Shown piece by piece: positions 52,289 to 61,330 of a stretch of DNA of 64,000 nt (position 1 is the stretch's first letter; every line of letters starts with the position of its first letter). The position numbers and the translations under genes were made by a program. The notes beneath the pieces are model-generated. The model had not been told where the DNA came from, made no database searches, and saw only the letters and a program-made list of their open reading frames with translations. The stretch covers positions 372,001 through 436,000 of the forward strand of contig NZ_QZFU01000023.1 in assembly GCF_003598715.1 (NCBI RefSeq). The letters run 5' to 3'. This DNA comes from Nocardia panacis. Lineage in GTDB: Bacteria; Actinomycetota; Actinomycetes; Mycobacteriales; Mycobacteriaceae.

Positions 52289-52755
52289 TGTTCGGCCCGC
52301 CGGCGCACCGCGAGTCGCACCGCGTCCACGATCTTCTCGTAACCCGTACAGCGACAAAGATTTCCGGCCAGCGCCTCGCGAATCTCGGCATCGGAGGGAT
52401 CGGGCACCCGCGCGAGCAGATCGTGCGTCTGGACAATGAGACCCGGTGTGCAGAAACCGCATTGGACCGCACCCGCGTCGAGGAAGGCGCGCTGCACCGG
52501 ATCGAGTTCACCGCCCGGCGTCAAACCCTCCACCGTGCGCACCGAACGCCCCTGTGCCTGACCCGCCGCGACCAGGCAGGCGCAGACCGCGACGCCGTCC
52601 AGATACACCGTGCACGAGCCGCATTCACCCTGTTCGCACGCGTTCTTCGCCCCCGGAAGACCCATTCGCTCGCGCAGCATGTACAGCAGGCTCTCGCCCT
52701 CCCAGATATCGTCCACCGTCTCGCGAACCCCGTTGACCTCGCAGTTGACCCGCAT
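52285..52755 (-). CDS. xanthine dehydrogenase, [2Fe-2S] subunit
   Basis: 156 residues with two 2Fe-2S domains: plant-ferredoxin-type CEQGECGSCTVYLDG...C and the helical domain QCGFCTPG...GNLCRCTGYEKIVDAV. Passes electrons from molybdenum to FAD. Stop of the upstream gene and this start share one base (TGATG), so translation is coupled. Confidence 0.95.
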   Translation of the reverse strand: MRVNCEVNGVRETVDDIWEGESLLYMLRERMGLPGAKNACEQGECGSCTVYLDGVAVCACLVAAGQAQGRSVRTVEGLTPGGELDPVQRAFLDAGAVQCGFCTPGLIVQTHDLLARVPDPSDAEIREALAGNLCRCTGYEKIVDAVRLAVRRRAEQ

Positions 52756-53624
52756 CACGCCGCCTTCCCGTGCGCCACATGGTCTTTCCAAGACCAGTCG
52801 AGGGTGCGGCGCGCCAGCACCGACAGGGCGTGCCGTCGATAGTCCGCCGTCCCTCGCACATCATCGATCGGCTGCGCCGCCTGCGCGACCATCGCCCCGA
52901 ATTCGCGCCCGATCCCTGCCGAGAGCGGTGCGGGATCGTTCCAAGGCAACCGTGCGGCGAGGAATTCCTCGGCGGCGACTGCCCGCAGCGGGGTCGGTCC
53001 CGCCGAACCGATCCCGGTGCCAACGGATCTCGTGCCGGGATGCAGGGCGATGGCAAAGGAGCACACCGCGATGACCATGGCGTTGCGGGTCCCGACCTTC
53101 GCGAAATACTGTGGCCCGTCTGCCTTTTCCATCCAGATCGCGGCGATGAGCTCATCGGGCTCGAGCGCATTGCGCTTGGGTCCGAGGAAGAACTCGTCGA
53201 TGGGGATCATCCTGGCGCCGCGCGCCGCCGAGGCCACCTCGATCACCGCATGGGTCGCGAGCAGCGCGGGATGGCTGTCACCCGCCGGGGAGGCCGCGCC
53301 GAGATTGCCGCCGACGGTGCCGCGATTGCGGATCTGCGGTGATCCGACCGTGCGCGCCGCCTGAGCCAGCGCGGGTGCGTCGCCGCGCAGGTCGCGAATG
53401 ATCGCCGCGTACGAAACGCCCGCGCCGACCCGTAGCGCGCCGTCCACCTCGCGCACGGCGCCCAGTTCGCGGCAGGGCGTGAGGTCGAGCAGCGCGGGTG
53501 GGCGGCCGCGATCGAAATTGAGTTCCACCATCACGTCCGTACCGCCGTGAATCGGCAGGGCGTCGGGGTGGTCGGCCGCGAGACGCAGTGCGTGCGACCA
53601 GCTTTCGGGTCTCAGGAAATCCAT
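52755..53624 (-). CDS. xanthine dehydrogenase, FAD-binding subunit
   Basis: 289-residue flavoprotein subunit. The FAD motifs PIHGGTDVMVELNF (near 25) and TVGSPQIRNRGTVGGNLGAASPAGD (near 90-115) match the CoxM/XdhB family. First gene of the purine operon, with GGAG five bases before the ATG. Transcribed away from the PucR regulator across a 218-base gap. Confidence 0.94.
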   Translation of the reverse strand: MDFLRPESWSHALRLAADHPDALPIHGGTDVMVELNFDRGRPPALLDLTPCRELGAVREVDGALRVGAGVSYAAIIRDLRGDAPALAQAARTVGSPQIRNRGTVGGNLGAASPAGDSHPALLATHAVIEVASAARGARMIPIDEFFLGPKRNALEPDELIAAIWMEKADGPQYFAKVGTRNAMVIAVCSFAIALHPGTRSVGTGIGSAGPTPLRAVAAEEFLAARLPWNDPAPLSAGIGREFGAMVAQAAQPIDDVRGTADYRRHALSVLARRTLDWSWKDHVAHGKAA

Positions 53625-53842
53625 GCTCGCTCCAGAAGCTCCGCGGCTCGGGCCGCCCGAACGCACCGGATAGCGCGGGAAGTGCGGGCAAGCGGCCCGG
53701 TGCGTCGCGGTCGAACCGGGTGCCGATCCAAGTACACCCGCTGTGGACATCCACGAACCAGGACCGATATCTCCGAATTCGGACCGGACTACCGGCGGCG
53801 TTTTCGTACTTTTGTCCAACAGCGGCGCTAACGTTCGCAAAC

Positions 53843-55339
53843 GTGCGCCTACGATCCCTGCTGACCATGCCCGAACTGGGCTTGGAGCTGGTCACGGGCG
53901 AGGACGAGCTGGACCGGTTCGTGCGCTGGGTGGTCGTCACCGACATGCTCGACCCCAGCCGCTACCTCTCCGGTGGCGAACTCGTGGTTACCGGCCTGTA
54001 CTGGCATCGGGAGCCCGCCGACAGCGAGATCTTCGTGGCCGCGGTGGCGCGCGCGGGCGCGGCGGCGCTGGCCACCGGCGACGCCCGCTACGGTGGTGCG
54101 CCACCGGATATCGTCGCCGCATGCCGCCGCTATCGGCTGCCGCTGTTCCGTGTTCCGGAGAACATCGCCTTCGCGCAGGTCACCGAGCGGATCACCCGGC
54201 GGCTGTCGACCGGGAGGGCGGCGGATCTGACGGCGGTGCTCGACCGGCACCGGCAACTGGTCGCCGGTGACGGCCTTGGCCCCGTGCTCGACCTGATCGA
54301 ACGCGATCTCGGGATGCGCTGCTGGGTCCTCTCGACGACCGGGCGGCTGGTCGCCGGACGGGCCGAACCACCGCCCGGCGTCACCGCCGCCTTTCTGGCG
54401 GCCGACCGGCTACCGCGGTTGATCGCCGGCGACGAACCGCTGTCGCTGTTCGCCGTCGACGAGCACGCCACCTCGCGGGCCGCCGATTGGCTGCTCGTCT
54501 TCGAGGGCGATCACCGCTACTGGCCCGAGGAGCGGCGCGCGCTCGCGGCGGAATTGGCGGCGGTGGCCGCGCTGGAACGCGCCCGCCACGACGACCGCCA
54601 ACACACCTCGGGACGGCTCGCGCAGGAGTTGATTCAGCTCATCGTCTCCGATGCCGCGCCCGCCGAAGTGCGGTCCCGGCTGGAATTGACCGGCGCGAGT
54701 ACGGGCGAACGCTATCTCGCGGTGGCCGCCGACGCCACGCCGCTGCGCCCTGGCGAGGTGCGAATGCTGGTGCGCGAGATACTGTTCGGCCGTGACCCCG
54801 CCGTCGGCGTCGTCGAATCCGAGGTGATCGCGCTGGTCGCCACGCACCGGGCCGATGCGGTGGTGCACGAAATACGCACCGCCGTCGCGGCTTTGACTGC
54901 CGGGCTGCGCGGCGGCAGGCTCTCGGTCGGCGTCAGCGGGGTGGTGGATCCGGACGGGGTGCGCGGCGCGGTCGAGGAGGCCCGCTACGCCCGACGGATG
55001 GCCGCGGCCCGCCCCGAACCCGCCTGCGTCGTCGAACACGGCGAATTGGGTACGCACATGCTGCTTTTGGCAAGCGTCCCCGATGAGGTGCGGCATATGT
55101 TCCGGCTGCGCCTGCTCGACCCGCTCACCACCTACGACCAGGACAACCGCGCCGACCTCGTGCACACCCTGGAATCCTTCCTCCAGGTCTCGGGCTCGTG
55201 GACCAAATGCGCCGAACTGCTGCACGTCCACGTGAACACCCTGCGCTACCGCGTCCAACGCATCGAGGAACTGACCGGCCGCGACCTGTCCCGACTGGCC
55301 GACCGCGTCGACTTCTTCCTGGCGCTGGCGCTGCGCTGA
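53843..55339 (+). CDS. PucR-family purine catabolism regulator
   Basis: 498 residues. The N-terminal PucR domain starts VRLRSLLTMPELGLELVTGE; the C-terminal helix-turn-helix is TKCAELLHVHVNTLRYRVQR near residue 455. Divergent from the xanthine dehydrogenase operon, it is the likely regulator responding to purines or their products. The family begins at this point, so the GTG at 53843 was preferred to the internal ATG at 53867. Confidence 0.88.
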   Translation: MRLRSLLTMPELGLELVTGEDELDRFVRWVVVTDMLDPSRYLSGGELVVTGLYWHREPADSEIFVAAVARAGAAALATGDARYGGAPPDIVAACRRYRLPLFRVPENIAFAQVTERITRRLSTGRAADLTAVLDRHRQLVAGDGLGPVLDLIERDLGMRCWVLSTTGRLVAGRAEPPPGVTAAFLAADRLPRLIAGDEPLSLFAVDEHATSRAADWLLVFEGDHRYWPEERRALAAELAAVAALERARHDDRQHTSGRLAQELIQLIVSDAAPAEVRSRLELTGASTGERYLAVAADATPLRPGEVRMLVREILFGRDPAVGVVESEVIALVATHRADAVVHEIRTAVAALTAGLRGGRLSVGVSGVVDPDGVRGAVEEARYARRMAAARPEPACVVEHGELGTHMLLLASVPDEVRHMFRLRLLDPLTTYDQDNRADLVHTLESFLQVSGSWTKCAELLHVHVNTLRYRVQRIEELTGRDLSRLADRVDFFLALALR

Positions 55340-55359
55340 ACTAAGGCCCCGAAAGCGCC

Positions 55360-55731
55360 TCAGGCCGAGACGGGTTCGTGTTCGGTGTCGACCCTGGGCG
55401 TGATGCTCAGCAGGTCGCCGGGCTCCTCGACGGTGAGTCGATGCCAGGCGCCCGCGGGCACCAGGTAGTAGGCGCCGGGCCGCAAGGTGGTCGGCGGGTG
55501 ATCCCCGTGGCGCAGGTGGACGGTGAGCACGCCGGACAGGACCAGCAGCAGTTCGTCGCCGACCGGATGCCGCTCCCAGTGGTCGGCGTGCAGACTGGTA
55601 TTGCTCTGGGCGTGAAAGGCCGAGATGGTCCACAGTCCGGCGTCGCGGTTCCCGCTGCGTGGCGTGGCGTCGATGACACCGCCGTCGCGCAGGTGGATCA
55701 GGGATTCGAACATATCGATCGGTGCGCTCAC
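55360..55731 (-). CDS. cupin-domain protein
   Basis: 123-residue small beta-barrel. HADHWERHPVGDELLLVLSG and VPAGAWHRL correspond to the two cupin motifs with metal-binding His and Glu. Might be a dioxygenase, isomerase or sensor; nothing fixes which. GGAGGAG precedes the GTG. Divergent from a TetR regulator, with a palindrome between them. Confidence 0.82.
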   Translation of the reverse strand: MSAPIDMFESLIHLRDGGVIDATPRSGNRDAGLWTISAFHAQSNTSLHADHWERHPVGDELLLVLSGVLTVHLRHGDHPPTTLRPGAYYLVPAGAWHRLTVEEPGDLLSITPRVDTEHEPVSA

Positions 55732-55744
55732 CGGTTGCTCCTCC

Positions 55745-55768
55745 ACTTTTCGAACATGTACGAAAAGT
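55745..55768. promoter_or_regulatory. 24-base operator between cupin and tetR genes
   Basis: Two 12-base arms, ACTTTTCGAACA and TGTACGAAAAGT, match with one mismatch. Located 14 bases from the cupin start and 45 from tetR, it is well placed for the TetR protein to control both. Confidence 0.6.
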
Positions 55769-55812
55769 ATGCCGACGCGACCGGGAAATGTCGAGGGACC
55801 GAAGATGGTGTG

Positions 55813-56478
55813 ATGCCATCGACAGCACGGCGCACCGGCCGACCCCCGCGCACCTCCCGCGCGGAAATCCTGGCGGCCGCCCAACGGCTGATCGACCGAG
55901 ACGGCTGGCAACAGCTCACCATCCGCCGCCTCGCCGCCGAGACCGGCACCGCCGCGACCACGCTCTACCACCACGTCCGCGACCGCGAGGATCTGCTCAT
56001 CCAACTGCTCGATCACTACGCCGAGGCGATCGAACGCCCCGCACTCCCCGACAACCCCCGTCAACGGATCCGCACCGCCGCCACCACGATGCGCGACGCC
56101 CTCGCCGCCGCACCGTGGATCGTCGAAATCCTCACCGCCGACGACCTTTTGGGCGCGGGTGCCCTGTGGATGGTCGAGGCCATGGTGTCCGGCGCGCTCG
56201 ACGCGGGCTGCACCGAAGACGAAGCGGTGCGCCTGTATCGGAGCATCTGGTACTACACCGTCGGGGAGATCCTGGTCCGCACCCGCGCCGGACAACGCCG
56301 CGAACGCACCGACCCGATCTTCCGCGACGCCGTATTGCATTCCCGGACAACCGAATCCGAATGGCCACGATTGGCCGCACTGGCCGACCGCTGGCCCGAA
56401 CTGGCCGCCCGCGACACCTACGCGGATGGCCTGCGCGCACTGGTCGACGGACTGCTCCCACCGCGACCGGCGGATTGA
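55813..56478 (+). CDS. TetR-family regulator
   Basis: 221 residues. The N-terminal GRPPRTSRAEILAAAQRLID and TIRRLAAETGTAATTLYHHV helix-turn-helix, then a TetR_C domain with the LVDGLLP end. Divergent from the cupin gene and probably its repressor. A GTG directly before the ATG is an alternative start. Confidence 0.85.
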   Translation: MPSTARRTGRPPRTSRAEILAAAQRLIDRDGWQQLTIRRLAAETGTAATTLYHHVRDREDLLIQLLDHYAEAIERPALPDNPRQRIRTAATTMRDALAAAPWIVEILTADDLLGAGALWMVEAMVSGALDAGCTEDEAVRLYRSIWYYTVGEILVRTRAGQRRERTDPIFRDAVLHSRTTESEWPRLAALADRWPELAARDTYADGLRALVDGLLPPRPAD

Positions 56479-56528
56479 ACGGCTCAGCCGACTGATGGCG
56501 GACGCCACCCCGGCACGCACCGAAAGCG

Positions 56529-57167
56529 CTACTGCGGCCAGACACTGTCGCGGATGACGGCAACGAAATCCCCGCGGTGGAAATTCGGGTCGAAATGGGC
56601 CAGAACGTCGGCGTTCACGGTACCGAATGTGGTGTCGGGGCGGTGGGAAATGCCGTCGTAGAAAGCTCGCAGGATGCGGTTCTTGAAATCGGGCCGCGGG
56701 TGGGCTGCCACGACTTCGGCGCGTTGGCGGTCGGTGATCTCGAGCAGGTCCAGGCCGAGGACATCCGTCTCCACGCCCAGGGTGACCACGGCGACCTCCG
56801 GAGCCAAGTGCAGCGGGATCTCCGGGGTGGTGTGCAGGGCGATGGCCAGCCAGACGGCGCGGGCCTCGTCCTCGGTGCGGCCGTGTTCGAGCAGGAAGGC
56901 GCGGGCGGCTTCGGCTCCGTCGAGTTCGAAGCGCTGATTCCTCGTCATATAGGTCGGGGTGAGGCCGAGGTCGTGGAAGAGGCCGCCGACATAGGCGAGT
57001 TCGAGATCGACTTCGAGTCCGCGCGCGGCCGCTTTCAGCGCACCCCATAGGAATACCCGGCGCGAATGATGGAAGAGGGTGTCATCGGCCGCCTTTCGGA
57101 CGAGTGTGGTGGCGGCTCGGGTCAGTTCGGTATCGGGAATGGTGATTCCCGCGATGATTTCGGACAT
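56529..57167 (-). CDS. HD-domain hydrolase
   Basis: 212 residues. The HD signature is spread over FHHSRRVFLWG (His), LAYVGGLFHDLGLTPTY (His-Asp), a following His (ALHTTPEIPL) and an Asp near residue 140. Similar proteins include cyanamide hydratase-like and phosphohydrolase enzymes; the substrate is unknown. GGAGG precedes the ATG. On the same strand 112 bases downstream of the GlxA-type regulator gene, which could control it. Confidence 0.8.
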   Translation of the reverse strand: MSEIIAGITIPDTELTRAATTLVRKAADDTLFHHSRRVFLWGALKAAARGLEVDLELAYVGGLFHDLGLTPTYMTRNQRFELDGAEAARAFLLEHGRTEDEARAVWLAIALHTTPEIPLHLAPEVAVVTLGVETDVLGLDLLEITDRQRAEVVAAHPRPDFKNRILRAFYDGISHRPDTTFGTVNADVLAHFDPNFHRGDFVAVIRDSVWPQ

Positions 57168-57279
57168 CGGTTCCTCCGGGATTCGCGCGTCATGCTGACC
57201 ACTTCCACTTTTCGGGAGGGTGCGAAAGTTTCCCACCGAGGATTTTGTCCGGTTGCCCACAGATCCGGACACCGGCGCG

Positions 57280-58230
57280 TCAACGCCCCGTCGTACCGAA
57301 CCGGTCCCGATAGTGGCTCGGCGAAACACCGAGGCGCGCGACGAATGTCCGCCGCATGGTCTCCGAACTGCCGAATCCGGCGGCCCGCGCGGCCGAGGCC
57401 ACACCGTGACCGGCGTCCAACAGCGATTTGGCGTGATCGAGCCGCACCCGCTCCACGAACTTCGCGGGCGTGGTGTCCAACTCGTCGGCGAACAGTCGAG
57501 CCAACTGGCGCGGGCTGACCCCGACCCGCGCCGCCAGGGTGCGCGCACTGTGATCCAACGCGGGCCGCGCCGCGATCAGATCGACCACCGTCCGTACGGT
57601 CGGTGTCCGCACCGGCCGCACCTCGAGCGGCGCCGAGAACTGCGACTGCCCACCCGGCCGCTGCATGAACATCACCAGACTCCTGGCCACCTCGCGCGCC
57701 AGCTCCGGCCCGTGGTCCTGTTCGACGAGCGCGAGCGCCAAATCCATCCCCGCCGAGACGCCTGCCGTCGTGAAAACACCGGTGTCCTCGACGAATATCG
57801 CATCGGGCAGCACCTCGACCTCCGGATATCGCCGGGCCAGCAGCGCCGCGTGCCGCCAGTGCGTGGTAGCGCGCCGCCCCGCCAGTATCCCGGCTGCCGC
57901 GAGCACGAACGAGCCCGTACAAACCGAGACCATCCGCCGCGGCTCGACCATACGCACCGAGGCCGTCAGGGCATCCGGAAGCGGTTCGGCCACAAGCACA
58001 TCCCCGCCCGACACCAAGACGGTATCCGCGTCGAAAACCTCGGCCACAGCCCCCTCGACAGGCAACCGGATCCCTGTCGAAGTGCGCACCGACTCCCCCG
58101 ACGGCGAGAAATACCCGATCGAGTACGCCGCACCCGACAGATTCGCCTCGGCGAAAACCTCCGCGGGTCCGGCCACATCGAGCATCTTCATGCCATCGAA
58201 CACAATGAACACGATCGACCGCCGCGCCAC
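57280..58230 (-). CDS. GlxA-type regulator (DJ-1/PfpI plus AraC)
   Basis: 316 residues. The N-terminal DJ-1/PfpI-like domain (IVFIVFDGMKMLDVAGPAEV, and SVCTGSFVLAAAG with the nucleophile-position Cys) senses a small molecule. The C-terminal AraC DNA-binding domain has LAARVGVSPRQLARLFADEL and GFGSSETMRRTFVARLGVSP. GAGGGAGGG precedes the GTG. Divergent from a membrane protein gene and upstream of the HD-domain gene. Confidence 0.9.
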   Translation of the reverse strand: MARRSIVFIVFDGMKMLDVAGPAEVFAEANLSGAAYSIGYFSPSGESVRTSTGIRLPVEGAVAEVFDADTVLVSGGDVLVAEPLPDALTASVRMVEPRRMVSVCTGSFVLAAAGILAGRRATTHWRHAALLARRYPEVEVLPDAIFVEDTGVFTTAGVSAGMDLALALVEQDHGPELAREVARSLVMFMQRPGGQSQFSAPLEVRPVRTPTVRTVVDLIAARPALDHSARTLAARVGVSPRQLARLFADELDTTPAKFVERVRLDHAKSLLDAGHGVASAARAAGFGSSETMRRTFVARLGVSPSHYRDRFGTTGR

Positions 58231-58290
58231 AACCCTCCCTCGATTCGATGCGCCGAGTATGTCAGAGACTGTGGGCTATCCCGACAATCG

Positions 58291-58303
58291 AGAGCGATGC
58301 TCT
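58291..58303. promoter_or_regulatory. short palindrome in the GlxA/membrane gene gap
   Basis: AGAGC-GAT-GCTCT lies midway in the 158-base divergent gap. Further GCTCT half-sites follow at about 58333 and 58353. This could be a binding site of the GlxA-type regulator. Confidence 0.35.
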
Positions 58304-58388
58304 TGCCATGGGCGTCGAACTGTGAGACTCTTGCTCTCCAGAAAGATCAATGCTCTCTGTTCTGTTTCGGATCTCGGCTGGAGTTATC

Positions 58389-59033
58389 GTGCATGAATCA
58401 CGCGTTCGTATCGGCGCTTTGGGGCTTGCCCTGGCCGGCATCCTCTTCCTCGTCTACGAGACAGTTGCCCCGCGCACCGCGCAGAACACGCTCGAGGGGG
58501 CGGCATCCTGGACCTCGCCGGGGTGGTCGATCGGTCATGTCGCCGCCATCATCGGCCTCATCCTGATTCCGCTCGGGTGGGCCGGGCTTCGAAACACCCT
58601 GGCAGACAAGCGGACCGAACGCCTGGCCGATCTCGCGGCGACGCTCGGCCAGATCGGCTCGGCGCTGGCCATCTCGTACTACGGTGCGGAGGTGTACGGA
58701 CTGCGGGCAATCGGCGCGCGTGCCGTGGCCGACGGCGACGCCTCGCTGACCGCGATCGGGGAAGACTTCCGAATGAATCCCATTGCGGCCGCGGTCTTCG
58801 CCATCGGACTGGCCCTCATCGCCGCGGCGGCGGTGCTCGCGGCTGTCGCGCTGTGGCGATCGGGCACGGTGCGGCGGTGGAGCGGCGTTCCGATGGCCAC
58901 CGCCATGGTGCTGTACCTGCCGCATTTCTCACTTCCGCACGCGGCGCGTATCGGCTGGGGCGCGCTGGTGACGGTCGGTGCAGTGTGGATCGCGACCGAA
59001 CTATGGCGTTCCGCTTCGCGCATGCCGGATTAG
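58389..59033 (+). CDS. uncharacterised membrane protein
   Basis: 214 residues with six likely membrane helices (roughly residues 10-28, 48-68, 80-100, 130-152, 165-180 and 188-206). No signature motif recognised. The GTG at 58389 has GGAG five bases upstream, better than the ATG at 58350. Divergent from the GlxA-type regulator. Its end overlaps the convergent ligase gene by 33 bases. Confidence 0.7.
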   Translation: MHESRVRIGALGLALAGILFLVYETVAPRTAQNTLEGAASWTSPGWSIGHVAAIIGLILIPLGWAGLRNTLADKRTERLADLAATLGQIGSALAISYYGAEVYGLRAIGARAVADGDASLTAIGEDFRMNPIAAAVFAIGLALIAAAAVLAAVALWRSGTVRRWSGVPMATAMVLYLPHFSLPHAARIGWGALVTVGAVWIATELWRSASRMPD

Positions 59034-59972
59034 TTCCCGCTTCACCTGTCGCGGTTCTTTGTCGAGGCGGAGTCCACGCCAGGACGGGTGGCGCAGGCGG
59101 CCGTCACCGGTCCATTCGCTGAAGGACACCTCGCCGACAAGACGGGGTTCGACCCACCTGACATCGGGAACGTCGGCGTCCGTGGTTGGCGTCTTGCGTT
59201 GCAGCGGTTCGAGCCTCGCCGCCAGATCGTCGAGCGCGGATTGGGTGAAACCGGTGCCGACGTTGCCGATGCAGGTCAACTCGCCGGCGTCGGTGTAGAC
59301 AGCCATCAGCAGTGAGCCGATGTGACCGGCGCGGCGCCCGGCGCCGGGTTTCCAGCCGACGATCACGATCTCTTGATCGCGAATGTTCTTGACCTTGAGC
59401 CAGTGTGGGCTGCGGCGACCGGGCAGGTAGGGACTGTCGAGGCGTTTGCAGAGGATGCCCTCGAGCCCGAGTCGTCGTGATTGGTCGACAACGGCGGCGC
59501 CGGGACCGCTGAGGCGGGGTGGCACCTGCCAGCGCGGGCCGCGCAGGTCGAGTTGTTCGAGTAGTTCTCGGCGCTGCAGGTAGGGGAGTTCGATCAGCGA
59601 GCGATCGCCGATGTGAAGCAGGTCGAAGATCAGGTAGGTGGCCGGGATCGCCGCGGCCAGGGCGCGGATGGTGGCCGGGTTGCGCTGATGCATCCGCGGT
59701 TGCAGCGCTTCGAACGAGGACCGCCCGTCCGCGGTGAGCGCCACGATCTCGCCGTCGACGACGAAGGGCGGGTCGGCGGGCGCGAGCGCGGCGAGTTCGG
59801 GCCAGGCCGCGGTGATGTTCTTGTCGTTGCGAGACAGAATGCGCAGTTCATCGGTGATGTAGCCGATGGCGCGGATGCCGTCGAATTTCACCTCGAAGTT
59901 CCACGCGGTGTCGTCGCGGGGCACGATGCCCGCCGTGGCCAGCATCGGCGCGTACCGTGGCAGCTCCGCCAT
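59001..59972 (-). CDS. ATP-dependent DNA ligase (LigD-ligase-domain type)
   Basis: 323 residues. Motif I is FEVKFDGIRAIGY with the adenylated Lys, followed by FVVDGEIVAL (motif III), EGILCKRLDSPY (motif IV), WLKVKNIRDQEIVIVG (motif V) and the OB-fold domain to FSEWTGDGRLRHPSWRGLRLDK. Matches stand-alone ligases like the LigD ligase domain, used in non-homologous end joining. No ku or primase gene is in the window. AGAGG precedes the ATG. Confidence 0.93.
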   Translation of the reverse strand: MAELPRYAPMLATAGIVPRDDTAWNFEVKFDGIRAIGYITDELRILSRNDKNITAAWPELAALAPADPPFVVDGEIVALTADGRSSFEALQPRMHQRNPATIRALAAAIPATYLIFDLLHIGDRSLIELPYLQRRELLEQLDLRGPRWQVPPRLSGPGAAVVDQSRRLGLEGILCKRLDSPYLPGRRSPHWLKVKNIRDQEIVIVGWKPGAGRRAGHIGSLLMAVYTDAGELTCIGNVGTGFTQSALDDLAARLEPLQRKTPTTDADVPDVRWVEPRLVGEVSFSEWTGDGRLRHPSWRGLRLDKEPRQVKRELIRHARSGTP

Positions 59973-60039
59973 CGCCGATCCTCTCGCGAACTCCTGGATC
60001 GCTCGACAATGGTTCGAATAATACCGACCGGATGGGCTC

Positions 60040-60135
60040 TTACTCGGTCGCGGCGAGGTAACCGACTGCGGCCTGCTCCTGGGCGAAGACGAAGTCGAAC
60101 CCGCGCCACTCGCCGAATTCGACGGCGCGAGCCGG
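60040..60135 (-). pseudogene. possible C-terminal remnant
   Basis: A short open stretch in the 214-base gap upstream of the ligase reads RAVEFGEWRGFDFVFAQEQA then AVGYLAATE before a TAA. The residue pattern looks protein-like, but no start, no upstream homology and no family were recognised. Either a gene remnant or chance. Confidence 0.25.
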
Positions 60136-60186
60136 TTCGGCTGAACTCCGGTCCCGCCCACCTCTCGTTGCGGATCGAACCGAATC

Positions 60187-60987
60187 TCAGCTCGCCAGAC
60201 TGTAGAAGTGAATCGGCGAATTGGGCACGAACCCGATCCTCCGGTACACCGGACCACCGGCGAGCGTGGCATGCAGGGTGGCGCGGGTCAGCCCGGTCGC
60301 GCGCCCGCCCTCGTGGAGCGCTTTGCGGGTCACGGCCTCGCCGTAGCCGCGGCGTTCCCAGTCCGGGTGGGTGGCGACCAGCACTACGAACAGGCGGCCC
60401 GCCGCCTCGATCGTCGCGGCGCACGCCACCGGAATCCCTTCCCGCACACCGAGATAGGCGTAGACCCCACTCTTCCACAGTGCGGAGCCGACGAGTCCCG
60501 CGCGACCGTGCGCCACTGGGAATCCGTAGGCGGAGGAGTTGAGATCCGCGTAGGCGAGCAACTGTTCGTCGGTCCGCACCCGCGTGAACGTCAACTCGGG
60601 GTGCTGCGGTTCGGGAATCGGGAGCAGATCACCCGCCATACCGGTGGCGGGGAATGCGTGTACGAGGCCCGCGCCCGCAGCCGCCTGAGGCAGCCCCGCA
60701 CGGGCCTGCTCGTCGAGGAGATCCTCGAACACCCACAGGAAGCCGGGTCGCTGCTTCGAGCGCATGATGTCCACGGCCTGGCTCAAACGCTGTCGCAGCA
60801 GTTGCGGACCCGCTTCGATCTCGGTCAGCGCGACGCAGTTCCAGAACAGGAAGCGAGAATCGGCCCAGCGGACCGCGATTCCGGGGAGATCGCGCACATC
60901 GGCCCCCGCATCCCGATCGAGAACCAGGTCGCGCCACCCCGACGCCAGTTGTTCCATCGATTCGATCGAGTCCGCGAGATCCGTCAC
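60187..60987 (-). CDS. GNAT-family N-acetyltransferase
   Basis: 266 residues. The C-terminal half carries the acetyl-CoA site FVVLVATHPDWERRGYGEAV (RRGYGEA pyrophosphate loop); GGPVYRRIGFVPNS closes the fold. The N-terminal half is the long extension seen in actinobacterial GNATs. Substrate unknown. The GTG at 60987 follows GGAGG by six bases. Confidence 0.87.
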   Translation of the reverse strand: MTDLADSIESMEQLASGWRDLVLDRDAGADVRDLPGIAVRWADSRFLFWNCVALTEIEAGPQLLRQRLSQAVDIMRSKQRPGFLWVFEDLLDEQARAGLPQAAAGAGLVHAFPATGMAGDLLPIPEPQHPELTFTRVRTDEQLLAYADLNSSAYGFPVAHGRAGLVGSALWKSGVYAYLGVREGIPVACAATIEAAGRLFVVLVATHPDWERRGYGEAVTRKALHEGGRATGLTRATLHATLAGGPVYRRIGFVPNSPIHFYSLAS

Positions 60988-61066
60988 CGAGTTCCTCCGG
61001 GTTGTCGTCAACAGAGCGGTCCACGCGCACGGCATCGTATCGAAATCCCTGCCGCACCGGCGGCAT

Positions 61067-61330
61067 TCACCGCACCCGTTTCCCTTTGGACGACGACGAA
61101 ACCCGTTCGGCGACGCGCAGTCCGGCGAGCGTCACTGCGAGCAGGTCGGCGCCGGAACCGCGTTGCCGGGCGCGACGCTGCGCGGCTGCGGCGCCGATCA
61201 CCAGATCCAGGACGTCGGCGACATCGAGATCCGACCGCACGGCGCCCGCCTCCTGCGCCCGCCGCAGCAGTTCGGTGAACAGTCGCACGAACTCTTCGCG
61301 AACCGCTGCGGGCACCGCGATCCCGGCGCT
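61067..61330 (-). pseudogene. truncated TetR regulator, C-terminal part only
   Basis: About 87 codons remain: VREEFVRLFTELLRRAQEAG and AVRSDLDVADVLDLVIGAA match the C-terminal ligand domain of TetR proteins. The DNA-binding helix-turn-helix is absent. The frame is intact up to about 61330, where it meets, head to head, the truncated nmrA-like frame. Loss of the DNA-binding domain makes it non-functional as a repressor. Confidence 0.75.
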
